Program-made: the position numbers and the translations under genes
In this document: one piece after another, positions 9,142 through 18,740 of the stretch
Layout: every line of letters begins with the position of its first letter
Position numbering within the stretch: position 1 is the first letter of the stretch
Assembly (NCBI RefSeq): GCF_022899935.1
Contig: NZ_JALJCJ010000003.1
Location: 601,720-665,719 of the forward strand
Source: Shinella curvata
Lineage (GTDB): Bacteria; Pseudomonadota; Alphaproteobacteria; Rhizobiales; Rhizobiaceae
Reading direction: 5' to 3'
DNA length: 64,000 nt
The notes under the pieces: generated by a model
What the model saw: the letters and a program-made list of their open reading frames with translations, nothing else
Told to the model about the DNA's origin: nothing
The model's database searches: none

Positions 9142-10986
9142 TCATTTCGCGGCGGTTTTCGACCACCAGACATTCGGGAAGCCGAGCCCGTAATAGGGAA
9201 GCTCCGCCGGGCGCACGAGATTGTTCCAATAGGCGATGCGCTGCGCCTTGGCGTAGAACAGCGGCACGACATAGTGATGGGCGAGCAGCACGCGGTCGAG
9301 CGCATGGGCGGTCGCCACCAGCTCGTCGCGGTTCGGCGCGAAGATGATGCGGCGGATGAGATCGTCGATCGCCGGATCGGAAATGCCGGCATAGTTCTTC
9401 GAGCCCTGCTGGTTGGCCGAGGCCGAGCCCCAATAATCACTCTGCTCGTTGCCCGGAACGAGCGATTGCGCCCAGATGCCGTAGATCATGTCATAGTCGA
9501 AGCTGCGCGTGCGGTTGGTATATTGCGAGGCATCGACGGTGCGGATGCGCGCATCGACGCCGATCTTCTTCACGCTGTTGACGAAGGGTGTCACCGTGCG
9601 CTCGAAGGAGGGATTGGAGAGCAGGATTTCGAAGCCGAAGGGTTCGCCCGTCTTCACATTGACCAGCTTGCGGTCCTTCAACTCGTAACCGGCCTCTTTG
9701 AAGAGGTCGAGCGCCTTGCGCAGGTTGGCGCGCACCTTCTGCGGGTCGCCGTTGACGGGATTGGTATAGGGCGTGGTGAAGACGTCGGCGGGGACCTTGT
9801 CCTTCAGCTCCTCGAGGATTTCCTTCTCGCGCCCTTCCGGCAGGCCGGAGGAGGCCAGTTCCGTGCCCCAGAAATAGCTGTCGACGCGCTGGAAGGCGTT
9901 ATAGGCGAGGCTGCGATTCAGGTCCTCGAAGTCGAAGGCGTAGTTCAGCGCCTCGCGCACCTTCTGATCCTTGAACTTGTCGCGGCGCAGGTTCGGCACG
10001 AAAGCCTGCATGATGCCGGTGGCACGCAGCGGGTTCTCGATCTCCTCGCGCACCACGCGCCCGTCCTTGGCAGCGGGGAAATCGTAGGAGGTCGCCCAAT
10101 GGCTGGCGCTGTTGTCCTGGTAGAACTGGACATTGCCGGTGCGGAAGGCTTCGAATTCGACGGTCCTGTCACCAAAGAACGTATAGCTGATCGTGCCGAA
10201 ATTGTTCTGGCCGACATTCACATTGAGGTCCTTGCCCCAATAGTCGTCGCGCCGTTCGAAGCGGATGGAGGCGCCGGCCTGGAAGGCACCGATCTTGTAG
10301 GGGCCGGAGCCCATCACCGGCTCCAGCGTCGTGCGGCTGATATCGCGCTTGTTGCCCTTGTCGTCCGTCCCCTCCCACCAATGCTTGGGAATGACCGGGA
10401 ACTGGCCGAGAATGTTCGGCAGTTCGCGGTTGTTCTTCTCGTCGAAGCGGAAGGTGATGTCGCGATCGCCGGTCTTTTCCGCCGAAGTCACATGGCGATA
10501 ATAGTTGGCATAGAGCGGGTTGTGCTCCTTCAGCTTTTCGAAGGAGTAGATGACGTCCTCCGGCGTCACCGGCTGCCCATCCGCCCATTTCGCCTCCGCG
10601 CGCAGACGGAAGGTCGCGGACGAGAAGTCATCGGGATAGGAAACACCCTCGGCGAGCAGACCGTAGGAGGCAGTGATTTCGTCCTCGGCCGATTTCAGCA
10701 AGGTATCGAAGACGAGCGAGCCGACGCCCGTCGCCGCCTCGCCCTTGGAGAGGATGAGGTTGAACGTGTCGTAGGTGCCGGTTTCGGAGAGTTTCAGCTC
10801 GCCGCCTTTCGGCGCGTCGGGATTGACATAGTCGAACCGCTCGAAGCCGTTGGGGTGCTTCAGCTCGCCGATGGTCGATATGCCGCTGCGCCAGACCGGG
10901 CTTGCGGCATCCTGCGCGACGACGCCCGTTGTCAGTGCAAGCGACAGAGCCGCCGTGACCAAAATTCTCCCGAAGGCTGCCTGCAT
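9142..10986 (-). CDS. yejA: Peptide-binding periplasmic protein YejA
   Basis: A 614-residue extracellular solute-binding protein (family 5), the receptor of the Yej importer. The chosen ATG is preceded by GGGAAG and begins a clear signal peptide, cleaved near TTGVVAQDA. Family features include FNLILSKGEAATGVGSLVFDTLL and WADGQPVTPEDVIYSFEKLK. A start 21 codons earlier is open but would put a charged leader before the signal peptide. First gene of yejABEF and the ghrA-like gene. Expected ligands are oligopeptides or peptide-linked antibiotics. Confidence 0.92.
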   Translation of the reverse strand: MQAAFGRILVTAALSLALTTGVVAQDAASPVWRSGISTIGELKHPNGFERFDYVNPDAPKGGELKLSETGTYDTFNLILSKGEAATGVGSLVFDTLLKSAEDEITASYGLLAEGVSYPDDFSSATFRLRAEAKWADGQPVTPEDVIYSFEKLKEHNPLYANYYRHVTSAEKTGDRDITFRFDEKNNRELPNILGQFPVIPKHWWEGTDDKGNKRDISRTTLEPVMGSGPYKIGAFQAGASIRFERRDDYWGKDLNVNVGQNNFGTISYTFFGDRTVEFEAFRTGNVQFYQDNSASHWATSYDFPAAKDGRVVREEIENPLRATGIMQAFVPNLRRDKFKDQKVREALNYAFDFEDLNRSLAYNAFQRVDSYFWGTELASSGLPEGREKEILEELKDKVPADVFTTPYTNPVNGDPQKVRANLRKALDLFKEAGYELKDRKLVNVKTGEPFGFEILLSNPSFERTVTPFVNSVKKIGVDARIRTVDASQYTNRTRSFDYDMIYGIWAQSLVPGNEQSDYWGSASANQQGSKNYAGISDPAIDDLIRRIIFAPNRDELVATAHALDRVLLAHHYVVPLFYAKAQRIAYWNNLVRPAELPYYGLGFPNVWWSKTAAK

Positions 10987-11167
10987 GCCACTTCCCTTTC
11001 CAATGCGTTTGCCGAAGCATGCAGCGAAGAATAGGCAAAATCCGGGCAATTGACAGGCCTGCCATGAAAGCGGCGGTTTTTGCCGCCCCTATCCGACACG
11101 ACGATTCACTTCCGCGAAAGGATGATCCTTTAACCTTTCGCAACGATTGCGACTTCGAGACCCGCCA

Positions 11168-12238
11168 ATGCCTCTGCCCTCCAAGCTTACCCGCCTCATC
11201 CCGTGCCTGATGGCCGCCGGCCTCGCGCTGACCGCCCTTGCCGCCCCCTCCGCTGCCGAGGACCAGCCGGCCAAGGAACTGTTCGGCGCCAAGCGCCTGC
11301 CGGCGAAAATGGCGGCGAGCCCCTACGGTTCCTATGCCAAGGGCTGCATCGCCGGCGCCGTGGCGATCCCGACAGATGGTCCGGCCTGGCAGGCGATGCG
11401 CTTGTCGCGCAACCGGCGCTGGGGTCACCCGCAGATGATTGCCCTGCTGGAAGAGTTTTCCCAGGATGCCCAGAAGCTCGGCTGGCCGGGCCTTCTGCTC
11501 GGCGACATCTCGCAGCCGCGCGGCGGACCGATGCTGTCAGGCCATGCCTCGCATCAGGTCGGCCTCGACGCCGATATCTGGTTCACGCCGATGCCGGACC
11601 ACCGCCTGTCGGCGCAGGAACGCGAAAAGCTGCCCTTCACCTCCATGCTCGACAAGAGCAAGTTCCTGACCGTCGATTCGCGCCGCTGGACGGCGACCCA
11701 TGCCAGGCTCGTCATGAAGGCGGCAAGCTATCCGCAGGTCGATCGCGTCTTCGTCAACCCGGCGATCAAGAAGAAGCTCTGCGACACCTGGCAGGGCGAC
11801 CGCGCGCTGCTCGGCAAGGTGCGGCCGATCTACGGCCATGACGAACACTTCCATATCCGCATCAAGTGCCCGGAGGGGGCGGCCGGCTGCAAGCCGCAGG
11901 CCCGCGTGCCGGCCGGCGACGGTTGCGACGCCTCGCTTGCCTGGTGGTTCACCAAAGAGCCCTGGGCCAAGCCGAAGCCGAAGAAGGACGACAAGCCCGT
12001 AAAGCCCTGGTATCTGACGATGGCGAACCTGCCCAAAGCCTGCGGCACCGTGCTGGCCAGCGCCTCGCCGGCCTCCGAGCAGGAAGTGACCTATCAGGGC
12101 AATGGCGGCGTCTCCTCCACTGCGCTTGCCTTCTCCGGCGGCGGTGACACACCGGCGAGCAGCATCGAAGCTGTTATCGCCAACGATACGGCGCTGCCCG
12201 CCATCGTGCCGATCCCGATCCCGCGGCCATTCCAGTAA
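11168..12238 (+). CDS. mepA: Penicillin-insensitive murein endopeptidase MepA
   Basis: A 356-residue periplasmic LAS-type (M74) endopeptidase that cleaves D-alanyl-meso-diaminopimelate cross-links in peptidoglycan. A signal peptide ends near AAPSAAEDQ. Zinc and catalytic residues fit E. coli MepA: His126, His129 and Asp136 in SGHASHQVGLDADIWF, and His224, His227 and His229 in YGHDEHFHI. It has a C-terminal extension of about 100 residues, Pro/Ser rich, beyond the E. coli enzyme. Divergent from yejA. A terminator follows. Confidence 0.93.
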   Translation: MPLPSKLTRLIPCLMAAGLALTALAAPSAAEDQPAKELFGAKRLPAKMAASPYGSYAKGCIAGAVAIPTDGPAWQAMRLSRNRRWGHPQMIALLEEFSQDAQKLGWPGLLLGDISQPRGGPMLSGHASHQVGLDADIWFTPMPDHRLSAQEREKLPFTSMLDKSKFLTVDSRRWTATHARLVMKAASYPQVDRVFVNPAIKKKLCDTWQGDRALLGKVRPIYGHDEHFHIRIKCPEGAAGCKPQARVPAGDGCDASLAWWFTKEPWAKPKPKKDDKPVKPWYLTMANLPKACGTVLASASPASEQEVTYQGNGGVSSTALAFSGGGDTPASSIEAVIANDTALPAIVPIPIPRPFQ

Positions 12239-12248
12239 GACACCTTCG

Positions 12249-12280
12249 GCGGCGGGGCTTTTCAAGGCCCCGCCGCTTTT
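12249..12280 (+). terminator. Terminator of mepA
   Basis: Hairpin with 10-bp arms GCGGCGGGGC/GCCCCGCCGC, 8-base loop, followed by TTTT, starting 10 bases after the mepA stop. Confidence 0.85.
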
Positions 12281-12334
12281 GTATAAGGCGATCAAATCGA
12301 TTTAAATTTCCCCGTCGAGCCCACGAGGAACGCC

Positions 12335-12715
12335 ATGTCCCGCCGCAAATGCATCGCCCTCATCGCCCATGACGAGAAGAAGGACGACATGGCGGATTTC
12401 GCGCAGCGCAACGAAAAGGTGCTGGCGCAGGCGAAGATCGTGGCGACCGGCACGACGGGCGGCAAGGTGCTGGAAGCCTGCCCCGGCCTCGACGTCACGC
12501 GTCTCAAGAGCGGCCCGCTCGGCGGCGACCAGCAGATCGGCGCGCTGATCGCGACCGGTGAGGTGGACGTGCTGATCTTCTTCGTCGATCCGCTCACCCC
12601 CATGCCGCATGACGTGGACGTCAAGGCGCTGATGCGGCTTGCCATCGTCTACGACATTCCGATGGCGCTGAACCGCGCCACGGCCGAACACCTGCTCGAC
12701 TTCGCCGCCGATTGA
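12335..12715 (+). CDS. mgsA: Methylglyoxal synthase
   Basis: A 126-residue cytosolic enzyme converting dihydroxyacetone phosphate to methylglyoxal and phosphate, a bypass of lower glycolysis when phosphate is short. Key residues match the E. coli enzyme with a constant offset: His12 and Asp13 in AHDEKK, catalytic Asp65 in [11 protein letters not shown], and His92 in [11 protein letters not shown]. It lies 63 bases upstream of glucokinase on the same strand, so both may belong to one sugar-phosphate unit. Confidence 0.93.
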   Translation: MSRRKCIALIAHDEKKDDMADFAQRNEKVLAQAKIVATGTTGGKVLEACPGLDVTRLKSGPLGGDQQIGALIATGEVDVLIFFVDPLTPMPHDVDVKALMRLAIVYDIPMALNRATAEHLLDFAAD

Positions 12716-12778
12716 CGGCACTGTTGAGCCCGGATAGGCGATGAGCCAAATCACGACGCGAAAGAACGGGATAGCTTG

Positions 12779-13804
12779 ATGGCACGGCCTGGCGATAACG
12801 AGACCAACCTCCCCTTCCCCATTCTCGTCGGCGATATCGGCGGCACCAATGCGCGCTTCGCGCTGCTGCTGGACGCCTTTGCCGAACCCAAGCAGTTCCC
12901 GATCGTCCAGACGGCCGATTTCGCCAATATCGACGATGCCCTGCAGAAATGCATCCTCGACACGAGTTCGGTGCAGCCGCGCTCGGCGATCCTGGCGCTT
13001 GCCGGCCCGATCCAGGGCGACGAGGTGCCGCTGACCAATTGCCCCTGGGTGGTGCGCCCGCGCGACATGATCGCCAATCTCGGCTTCGAGGATGTGCTGC
13101 TCGTCAACGATTTCGAGGCGCAGGCGCTCGCCGTCGCCTCGCTTGGCGATGCCGACCGGGAAAAGATCGGCCCCGGCATCGAGCGCAACGCGGCCTCTCG
13201 CACCGTGCTCGGCCCCGGTACCGGCCTTGGCGTCGCCGGCCTCGTTTATGCCCGGCACAGCTGGATTCCGGTTCCCGGCGAAGGCGGCCATGTCGATGTC
13301 GGCCCGCGCAGCGAGCGCGATTACCGCATCTGGCCGTTCCTCGAGCCGATCGAGGGCCGCATCTCCGCCGAGCAGCTGCTCTGCGGTCGCGGCATCATGA
13401 ACATCTACCGCGCGATCTGTGCCGCGGACGGCATCGACGCCACGCTCGAAAAGCCGTCCGACGTGACGGCCAAGGCGCTGGCGCAGGGGGACCGTGCAGC
13501 GGTCGAGACCGTCTCGCTGTTTTCGACCTATCTCGGCCGCGTGGCCGGCGACATGGCGATGATCTTCATGGCCAAGGGCGGCGTATTCCTGGCCGGCGGC
13601 ATCTCGCAGAAGATCCTGCCGGCGCTGCGCGGCCCGGAATTCCGCGCCGCATTCGAGGACAAGGCACCGCACAGTGCGCTGCTCAAATCCATCCCGACCT
13701 ATGTGGTCACCCATCCGGTCGCAGCGCTTGCCGGTCTCGCCGCCTTTGCCCGCATGCCGGACCGTTTTGGTGTTGCAACCGAGGGACGCCACTGGAAAAG
13801 GTGA
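12779..13804 (+). CDS. glk: Glucokinase
   Basis: A 341-residue ATP-dependent glucokinase of the bacterial Glk family, forming glucose 6-phosphate. The N-terminal phosphate loop is [14 protein letters not shown]. The sugar-binding/catalytic region includes LTNCPWVV and [11 protein letters not shown], and the [12 protein letters not shown] motif is present. ATG at 12779 is chosen; the TTG codon immediately before it is also in frame. Downstream, after 120 bases without a gene, lies the MsbA-like exporter. Confidence 0.93.
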   Translation: MARPGDNETNLPFPILVGDIGGTNARFALLLDAFAEPKQFPIVQTADFANIDDALQKCILDTSSVQPRSAILALAGPIQGDEVPLTNCPWVVRPRDMIANLGFEDVLLVNDFEAQALAVASLGDADREKIGPGIERNAASRTVLGPGTGLGVAGLVYARHSWIPVPGEGGHVDVGPRSERDYRIWPFLEPIEGRISAEQLLCGRGIMNIYRAICAADGIDATLEKPSDVTAKALAQGDRAAVETVSLFSTYLGRVAGDMAMIFMAKGGVFLAGGISQKILPALRGPEFRAAFEDKAPHSALLKSIPTYVVTHPVAALAGLAAFARMPDRFGVATEGRHWKR

Positions 13805-13924
13805 GGCCTTCGGCAGCACTTGACGCCGCCGCGGACTCGCCAAAGGCCGACCGACACCCTATAGAGCGGCCAAAGCGCCGGTTTCGTCCGGCCGCCCGAG
13901 AGATCGTGCAGGAAAGTCAGTCTA

Positions 13925-15727
13925 TTGGCCGATAAGAGTCGTCCCGAGCGCCCCCACGTCAGCTCCGACACCGTCACCACCGTGCTGAAGCGTGTCATCG
14001 CCGAGAACGGTCGCGACCACATCAAGGGGTATGCTCTGGCCGTGCTCAGCCTCGCCATCGTCGCCCTGACCACGGCCTTTACCGCCTGGATCATGGAATC
14101 GGTTGTCAACGAGGCCTTCGCCAACAAGCGCGCCGACCTCGTCATCCTGATCTGCGGCTCGATCTTTCTCGCCTTCGTGCTGCGCGGCTTTGCCACCTAT
14201 TTCCAGGCCGTCATTCTCTCGAAGATTGGCAACAACATCGTGGCGCGCTATCAGCGCCGCCTCTATTCGCATCTGATGGCGCTCAGCGTCGGCTTCTTCT
14301 CGGAATCGCGCTCGGCCTATCTCGCCGCCCAGATCAGCCAGAACGTCACCGGCATCCGCGACGTGCTGAACATGACGGTGACGTCGGTCGCGCGCGATTT
14401 CCTGACGCTCGTCGCGCTCATCGGGGTGATGCTGTCGAAAGACTGGATCCTGACGCTGATCGTGTTCTTCGTCGCCCCGCCGCTGCTCATCGGCCTGCGC
14501 TACGTTTCCAAGCGCCTGCGCAGCGCCACGCGCGAATCCGTCGAACTGAACAGCCATGTGCTCGGCGCGATGCAAGAAACGGTGCAGGGCATCACCATCG
14601 TCAAGGCTTTCACCATGGAAGCCCAGCTGAAGGACAAGGTGGAAGGCATCATTGCACGGGCGGAAAACCGCTCGAACCGCATCGCCCGCCTGTCGGAACG
14701 CACCGCCCCGATGACGGAAGCCTTTGCGGGCTTCGCCATTTCGGGCGTGCTGGGGTACGCCGCCTACCGCTCGATCTACGGTGGCATCCTGCCCGGCGCC
14801 TTCTTCTCCTTCGTGACGGCGCTCCTGATGGCCTATGAGCCGGCCAAACGTCTGGCCCGTCTGCAGGTCTCGCTGGAGCGCGCGGTCGTCAATGCCCGCA
14901 TGATCTACGAGATTCTCGATCTCAAGCCCCGCCAGGCCGACCGGCCGGATGCCAAGGCGCTGGCCGTTACCGATGCCACCATCACCTTCAAGGATGTACG
15001 CTTCGGCTATTCGGACAACGAGACGATCCTCAAGGGCCTGAACTTCACCGCCGAGGGCGGCAAGACCACGGCGCTCGTCGGCCCCTCCGGCGCCGGCAAA
15101 TCCACCGTCATCAGCCTCATTCCGCGCTTCTACGACCCGGCGGAAGGCGAGATCCTGATCGACGGGCAGGACATCGCGCATGTGACCAAGCAGTCGCTGC
15201 GCAACGCCATCGCCTATGTCTCGCAGCAGCCCTATCTGTTCGAGGGCACGATCCGCGACAACATCCGTTACGGCCGGCCCGAGGCGACGGATGCCGAGAT
15301 CGAGGAAGCCGCGCGCCACGCCTATGCGCATGATTTCATCCTCGCGCAGCCGCTCGGTTACGAAACGCCGGTCGGCGAAAACGGCGTGACGCTGTCCGGC
15401 GGCCAGCGCCAGCGGCTGTCGATTGCGCGTGCGCTGGTGCGCAATGCGCCGATCCTGCTGCTCGACGAGGCGACCTCGGCGCTCGACACGGAATCCGAGC
15501 AGGCCGTGCAGAAGGCGCTGGACGAGGCGATGAGCGGACGCACCGTCGTCGTTATCGCGCACCGTCTGTCGACCGTCGTGCGCGCCGACAAGATCATCGT
15601 GATGCAGGATGGCGCGGTCGCCGAGGAGGGCTCGCACGCGACGCTTGCGAGCCGCGAAAACGGCCTTTACGCTCGCCTCAACAGCCTGCAGGCGCCCGTC
15701 GCAAACACCGACAAGAATGCAGAATAG
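13925..15727 (+). CDS. MsbA-like lipid/drug ABC exporter (fused permease-ATPase)
   Basis: A 600-residue half-transporter: six transmembrane helices (about 30-310) fused to one ABC ATPase (about 345-585). Walker A is GPSGAGKST, signature [10 protein letters not shown] and Walker B ILLLDEATSALD. The order and size fit MsbA-type flippases that move lipid A or related lipids across the inner membrane, but substrate cannot be assigned from sequence. The start appears to be TTG, with GGAAAG about 10 bases upstream; no ATG is available until well inside the first domain. It lies 9 bases from dapB. Confidence 0.88.
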   Translation: MADKSRPERPHVSSDTVTTVLKRVIAENGRDHIKGYALAVLSLAIVALTTAFTAWIMESVVNEAFANKRADLVILICGSIFLAFVLRGFATYFQAVILSKIGNNIVARYQRRLYSHLMALSVGFFSESRSAYLAAQISQNVTGIRDVLNMTVTSVARDFLTLVALIGVMLSKDWILTLIVFFVAPPLLIGLRYVSKRLRSATRESVELNSHVLGAMQETVQGITIVKAFTMEAQLKDKVEGIIARAENRSNRIARLSERTAPMTEAFAGFAISGVLGYAAYRSIYGGILPGAFFSFVTALLMAYEPAKRLARLQVSLERAVVNARMIYEILDLKPRQADRPDAKALAVTDATITFKDVRFGYSDNETILKGLNFTAEGGKTTALVGPSGAGKSTVISLIPRFYDPAEGEILIDGQDIAHVTKQSLRNAIAYVSQQPYLFEGTIRDNIRYGRPEATDAEIEEAARHAYAHDFILAQPLGYETPVGENGVTLSGGQRQRLSIARALVRNAPILLLDEATSALDTESEQAVQKALDEAMSGRTVVVIAHRLSTVVRADKIIVMQDGAVAEEGSHATLASRENGLYARLNSLQAPVANTDKNAE

Positions 15728-15736
15728 GAAGAGCAC

Positions 15737-16555
15737 ATGAGCGGCACCGCAATGAAGCTGGTCGTCGTCGGCGCCGCCGGCCGCATGGGCCAGACGCTGA
15801 TCCGCACCATCCACGCCATCGAGGGGGCGGAAGTGTTCGCCGCCGTCGAGCGCGAGGGATCGCCCTTCATCGGCCGCGATGCGGGTGAACTCGCCGGCCT
15901 CGGCCCGATCGGCGTTGCCATCACCGACAAGCCGCTTGAAGCTTTCGTGGCCGCCGAAGGCGTGCTCGACTTCACCGCTCCCGCCGCGACCGTCGAGTTT
16001 GCAGGGCTGGCCGCGCAGGCGCGCATCGTGCACGTCATCGGCACCACCGGCTGCTCTTCCGAAGACGACGAGAAGATCAAGGCGGCTGCCCGCCATGCCC
16101 GCATCGTCAAATCGGGCAATATGAGCCTCGGCGTGAACCTGCTCGGCGTGCTCACGCAGACCGCCGCCCGCGCGCTCGGCCCTGCCCACTGGGATATCGA
16201 GGTGCTGGAAATGCACCACAAGCACAAGGTCGACGCGCCCTCCGGCACGGCGCTCCTGCTCGGCCAGGCCGCCGCCAAGGGGCGCGGCATTTCGCTGGCC
16301 GACAATTCCGTGCGCGTGCGCGACGGCCATACCGGTGCGCGTCCCACGGGCACGATCGGCTTTGCCACGCTGCGCGGCGGTTCCGTCATCGGCGAACATT
16401 CCGTCGTCATCGCCGGCGAAGGCGAGCTAGTGACGCTGTCGCACAGCGCGACCGACCGCTCGATTTTTGCGCGTGGCGCGGTGCAGGCAGCACTCTGGGC
16501 GCGCGACAAGAAACCCGGCCTCTATTCCATGCTCGACGTGCTCGGGCTCAACTGA
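15737..16555 (+). CDS. dapB: 4-hydroxy-tetrahydrodipicolinate reductase
   Basis: A 272-residue reductase of the diaminopimelate/lysine pathway. NAD(P)H-binding motif GAAGRMG (12-18) and the substrate/catalytic segment [15 protein letters not shown] starting at Glu158, with the catalytic His160-His161 and Lys164, are intact. The gene is tightly spaced between the ABC exporter (9 bases) and gpmA (26 bases), so it is probably in the same transcript. Confidence 0.95.
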   Translation: MSGTAMKLVVVGAAGRMGQTLIRTIHAIEGAEVFAAVEREGSPFIGRDAGELAGLGPIGVAITDKPLEAFVAAEGVLDFTAPAATVEFAGLAAQARIVHVIGTTGCSSEDDEKIKAAARHARIVKSGNMSLGVNLLGVLTQTAARALGPAHWDIEVLEMHHKHKVDAPSGTALLLGQAAAKGRGISLADNSVRVRDGHTGARPTGTIGFATLRGGSVIGEHSVVIAGEGELVTLSHSATDRSIFARGAVQAALWARDKKPGLYSMLDVLGLN

Positions 16556-16581
16556 TCTTTTTTCAATCGGGAGAACACTTC

Positions 16582-17217
16582 ATGAGCGGAACCCTCGTCC
16601 TCGTTCGCCACGGCCAGAGCGAATGGAACCTGAAAAACCTCTTCACCGGCTGGCGCGATCCCGACCTGACCGAACTCGGCGTCGAGGAAGCCAAGACCGG
16701 CGGCAAGGCGATCGCCGAGACCGGCATCACGTTCGATATCGCCTTCACCTCGGACCTTTCCCGCGCTCAGAAGACGCTGAAGATCATCCTCGACGAGATC
16801 GGCCAGCAGGGTCTGGAAACGATCCGCGACCAGGCGCTCAACGAGCGTGACTATGGCGACCTCTCCGGCCTGAACAAGGACGATGCCCGTGCTAAGTGGG
16901 GCGAGGAGCAGGTGCATATCTGGCGCCGTTCCTACGACATCCCACCGCCGGGCGGCGAGAGCCTGCGCGACACCGGCGCCCGCGTCTGGCCCTATTACCT
17001 CACGGAAATCCTGCCCCGCGTGCTGCGCGGCGAAAAGGTTTTGGTCGCCGCGCACGGCAACTCGCTGCGCTCGCTGGTCATGGTGCTAGACAAGCTGACC
17101 AAGGACGAGATCCTGAAGCTCAACCTCGCAACCGGCGTTCCGATGGTCTACACGCTGAACGCCGATTCGACCGTCAAGACCAAGGACGTCCTCGGCGACA
17201 TGTCGGGCGCGCACTGA
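16582..17217 (+). CDS. gpmA: 2,3-bisphosphoglycerate-dependent phosphoglycerate mutase
   Basis: A 211-residue histidine phosphatase-fold mutase interconverting 3- and 2-phosphoglycerate. The phospho-histidine motif [10 protein letters not shown] (His10) and the second His in [12 protein letters not shown] are present. It is shorter than E. coli GpmA (about 250), as is normal in Rhizobiales. Last gene before a strong bidirectional terminator. Confidence 0.92.
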   Translation: MSGTLVLVRHGQSEWNLKNLFTGWRDPDLTELGVEEAKTGGKAIAETGITFDIAFTSDLSRAQKTLKIILDEIGQQGLETIRDQALNERDYGDLSGLNKDDARAKWGEEQVHIWRRSYDIPPPGGESLRDTGARVWPYYLTEILPRVLRGEKVLVAAHGNSLRSLVMVLDKLTKDEILKLNLATGVPMVYTLNADSTVKTKDVLGDMSGAH

Positions 17218-17242
17218 GCAGTTTCCAACATCTTCCCAAATG

Positions 17243-17271
17243 AAAAGGCCGGCATCGCTGCCGGCCTTTTT
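17243..17271. terminator. Bidirectional terminator between gpmA and the MGMT gene
   Basis: Perfect 12-bp inverted repeat (AAAAGGCCGGCA/TGCCGGCCTTTT) with a 4-base loop and T-runs on both strands. It closes gpmA (+) and, 5 bases away, the minus-strand MGMT gene. Confidence 0.9.
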
Positions 17272-17275
17272 CGTT

Positions 17276-18148
17276 TCAGGCCTTGCCCGATTCCCAGCCG
17301 AGCATCGCCCGCTTGCGCGTCAGGCCCCAATGGTAGCCGGTGAGCGCGCCGCTCTTGCCGAGCGCGCGGTGGCAGGGCACGACGAAGGAGATGGGGTTGC
17401 GGCCGACGGCAGCACCCACGGCGCGCGAGGCGGTGGGCTGGCCGAGCGTTTCGGCAATCGAGGAATAGGTGACGGCGCAGCCCATGGGGATGCGCAAGAG
17501 CGCCTCCCAGACGCGGACCTGGAAATCCGAGCCGATCAGCACGATACGCAGCGGCGCCTTGGGATCCCAGCGGGTCGGGTCGAAGATGCGCTCGGCATAG
17601 GCAGCGGTCGCTTCGCTGTCTTCGACATAATGGGCGTTCGGCCAGCGTGAGGACATGTCCTCGAAGGCATCCTCGCCACCGGGCTCGTCGGCGAAGGCAA
17701 GGCCGGCAAGACCGCGGTCGGTGATCATGACGAGCGCACGGCCGAAGGGCGACGGATGAAAACCGTAGCGGATCGTCAGGCCGGCGCCGCGCGCCTTCCA
17801 CTCCCCCGGCGACATGGCCTCGTGCGTGACGAAGAGATCATGCAGGCGACTCGGGCCGGAGAGGCCGACCTCGAAACTGGTTTCGAGCAGCGGCAGCTCT
17901 TCCTGGCGCAGCAGGCGCTTGGCGTGATCGAGTGTCACAGCTTGCAGAAAGGCTTTCGGCGAGAGGCCGGCCCAGCGAGTGAAGGTCTTCTGCAGTTGCG
18001 TCGGCGACTGGCCGAGACGGCCGGCAATGTCGTCCAGACCGGGCTGGTCGCGATAGTCGTCGGTGATCATCTCGATGACCTGACGGACGGTCGTGTAATC
18101 ATCGCCCTCGGGCGTGATGTCGGTTTGCAAAGTCGCGGCAATGTTCAT
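17276..18148 (-). CDS. Ada-like protein: AraC helix-turn-helix fused to O6-methylguanine-DNA methyltransferase
   Basis: A 290-residue fusion. Residues about 20-120 form an AraC-type DNA-binding domain (LDDIAGRLGQSPTQLQKTF), and 125-290 form the suicidal alkyl-acceptor MGMT domain with Cys259 in VVPCHR. The N-terminal zinc/phosphotriester methyl-acceptor domain of E. coli Ada is absent, so it cannot be switched on by that route. The start is set by AGGAG seven bases upstream of the ATG; ten extra codons upstream are open but unsupported. It should repair O6-alkylguanine and may regulate its own gene. Confidence 0.9.
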   Translation of the reverse strand: MNIAATLQTDITPEGDDYTTVRQVIEMITDDYRDQPGLDDIAGRLGQSPTQLQKTFTRWAGLSPKAFLQAVTLDHAKRLLRQEELPLLETSFEVGLSGPSRLHDLFVTHEAMSPGEWKARGAGLTIRYGFHPSPFGRALVMITDRGLAGLAFADEPGGEDAFEDMSSRWPNAHYVEDSEATAAYAERIFDPTRWDPKAPLRIVLIGSDFQVRVWEALLRIPMGCAVTYSSIAETLGQPTASRAVGAAVGRNPISFVVPCHRALGKSGALTGYHWGLTRKRAMLGWESGKA

Positions 18149-18217
18149 CGCTTTTCTCCTGTGCCGCCAGAAAACCATGGCGCGCGCGGGCTCGCCACCC
18201 GATTCCTGCCAATCCCT

Positions 18218-18718
18218 TCAATAGCCGCGCTTGACACGCGCCAAGGCACCGGAAAAGGCCGAAGCGAAGCGCTCCCGATCGTCGAGCGGCAGGAAGGTGC
18301 CCACATCGGTCTCGCGGCCATTGCCCCGCACATGCATGGCGGTGATACCGATCTTGGCCTTGCGCGACACCTGGAAACGCGCCCAGAACGGGTTGAAGAC
18401 ATGCTCCGTCTCGCGGCCGGACGGGCTGATCTTGCGGATGGAAATGTTGGTGCGCGACAGCGACACCACCTCACGCGCCCTGGCCGCCCGGTTGTTAAGC
18501 CAGAAGGCGCCGAAAAGGATCAGGAAATCCGCGCCGAAGAACAGCACCACGGGCCAGGCGCCAGAGATCATGAACACCGCCATATGGGCGAAGCTGAGCG
18601 CACCGGCGATGAGGAAGAAGATGCGGTGGCCGTTGCGTCCGAGCGACCGGTAGGGGTGCAGCTCGGCCGAGAAGACCGGCAGGTCGTTCATCGTGATGTC
18701 AGCGTTGCCTTGCGTCAT
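18218..18718 (-). CDS. DUF2244 membrane protein
   Basis: A 166-residue protein with two transmembrane helices in the first half (about 33-75: IFFLIAGALSFAHMAVFMIS and WPVVLFFGADFLILFGAFWL) and a soluble C-terminal half with FWARFQVSR and LPLDDRERFASAF, features of DUF2244. Its function is unknown. It is divergent from nth, with 22 bases between the two starts, a common pairing in Rhizobiaceae. Confidence 0.8.
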   Translation of the reverse strand: MTQGNADITMNDLPVFSAELHPYRSLGRNGHRIFFLIAGALSFAHMAVFMISGAWPVVLFFGADFLILFGAFWLNNRAARAREVVSLSRTNISIRKISPSGRETEHVFNPFWARFQVSRKAKIGITAMHVRGNGRETDVGTFLPLDDRERFASAFSGALARVKRGY

Positions 18719-18740
18719 GGGCGGGGATTATAGAAGCACG

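Noticed and set aside
8981-9433. 150-codon minus-strand frame leading into yejB
   Set aside because: Covers the yejA end and the intercistronic hairpin in another frame; no domain and no coding signal.
9067-11034. 655-codon plus-strand open frame
   Set aside because: Antisense to yejA; no motif, and the yejA frame has signal peptide and family motifs.
13922-16399. 825-codon minus-strand open frame
   Set aside because: Fully covers the ABC exporter and dapB, whose motifs are intact; the reverse translation has no recognisable domain.
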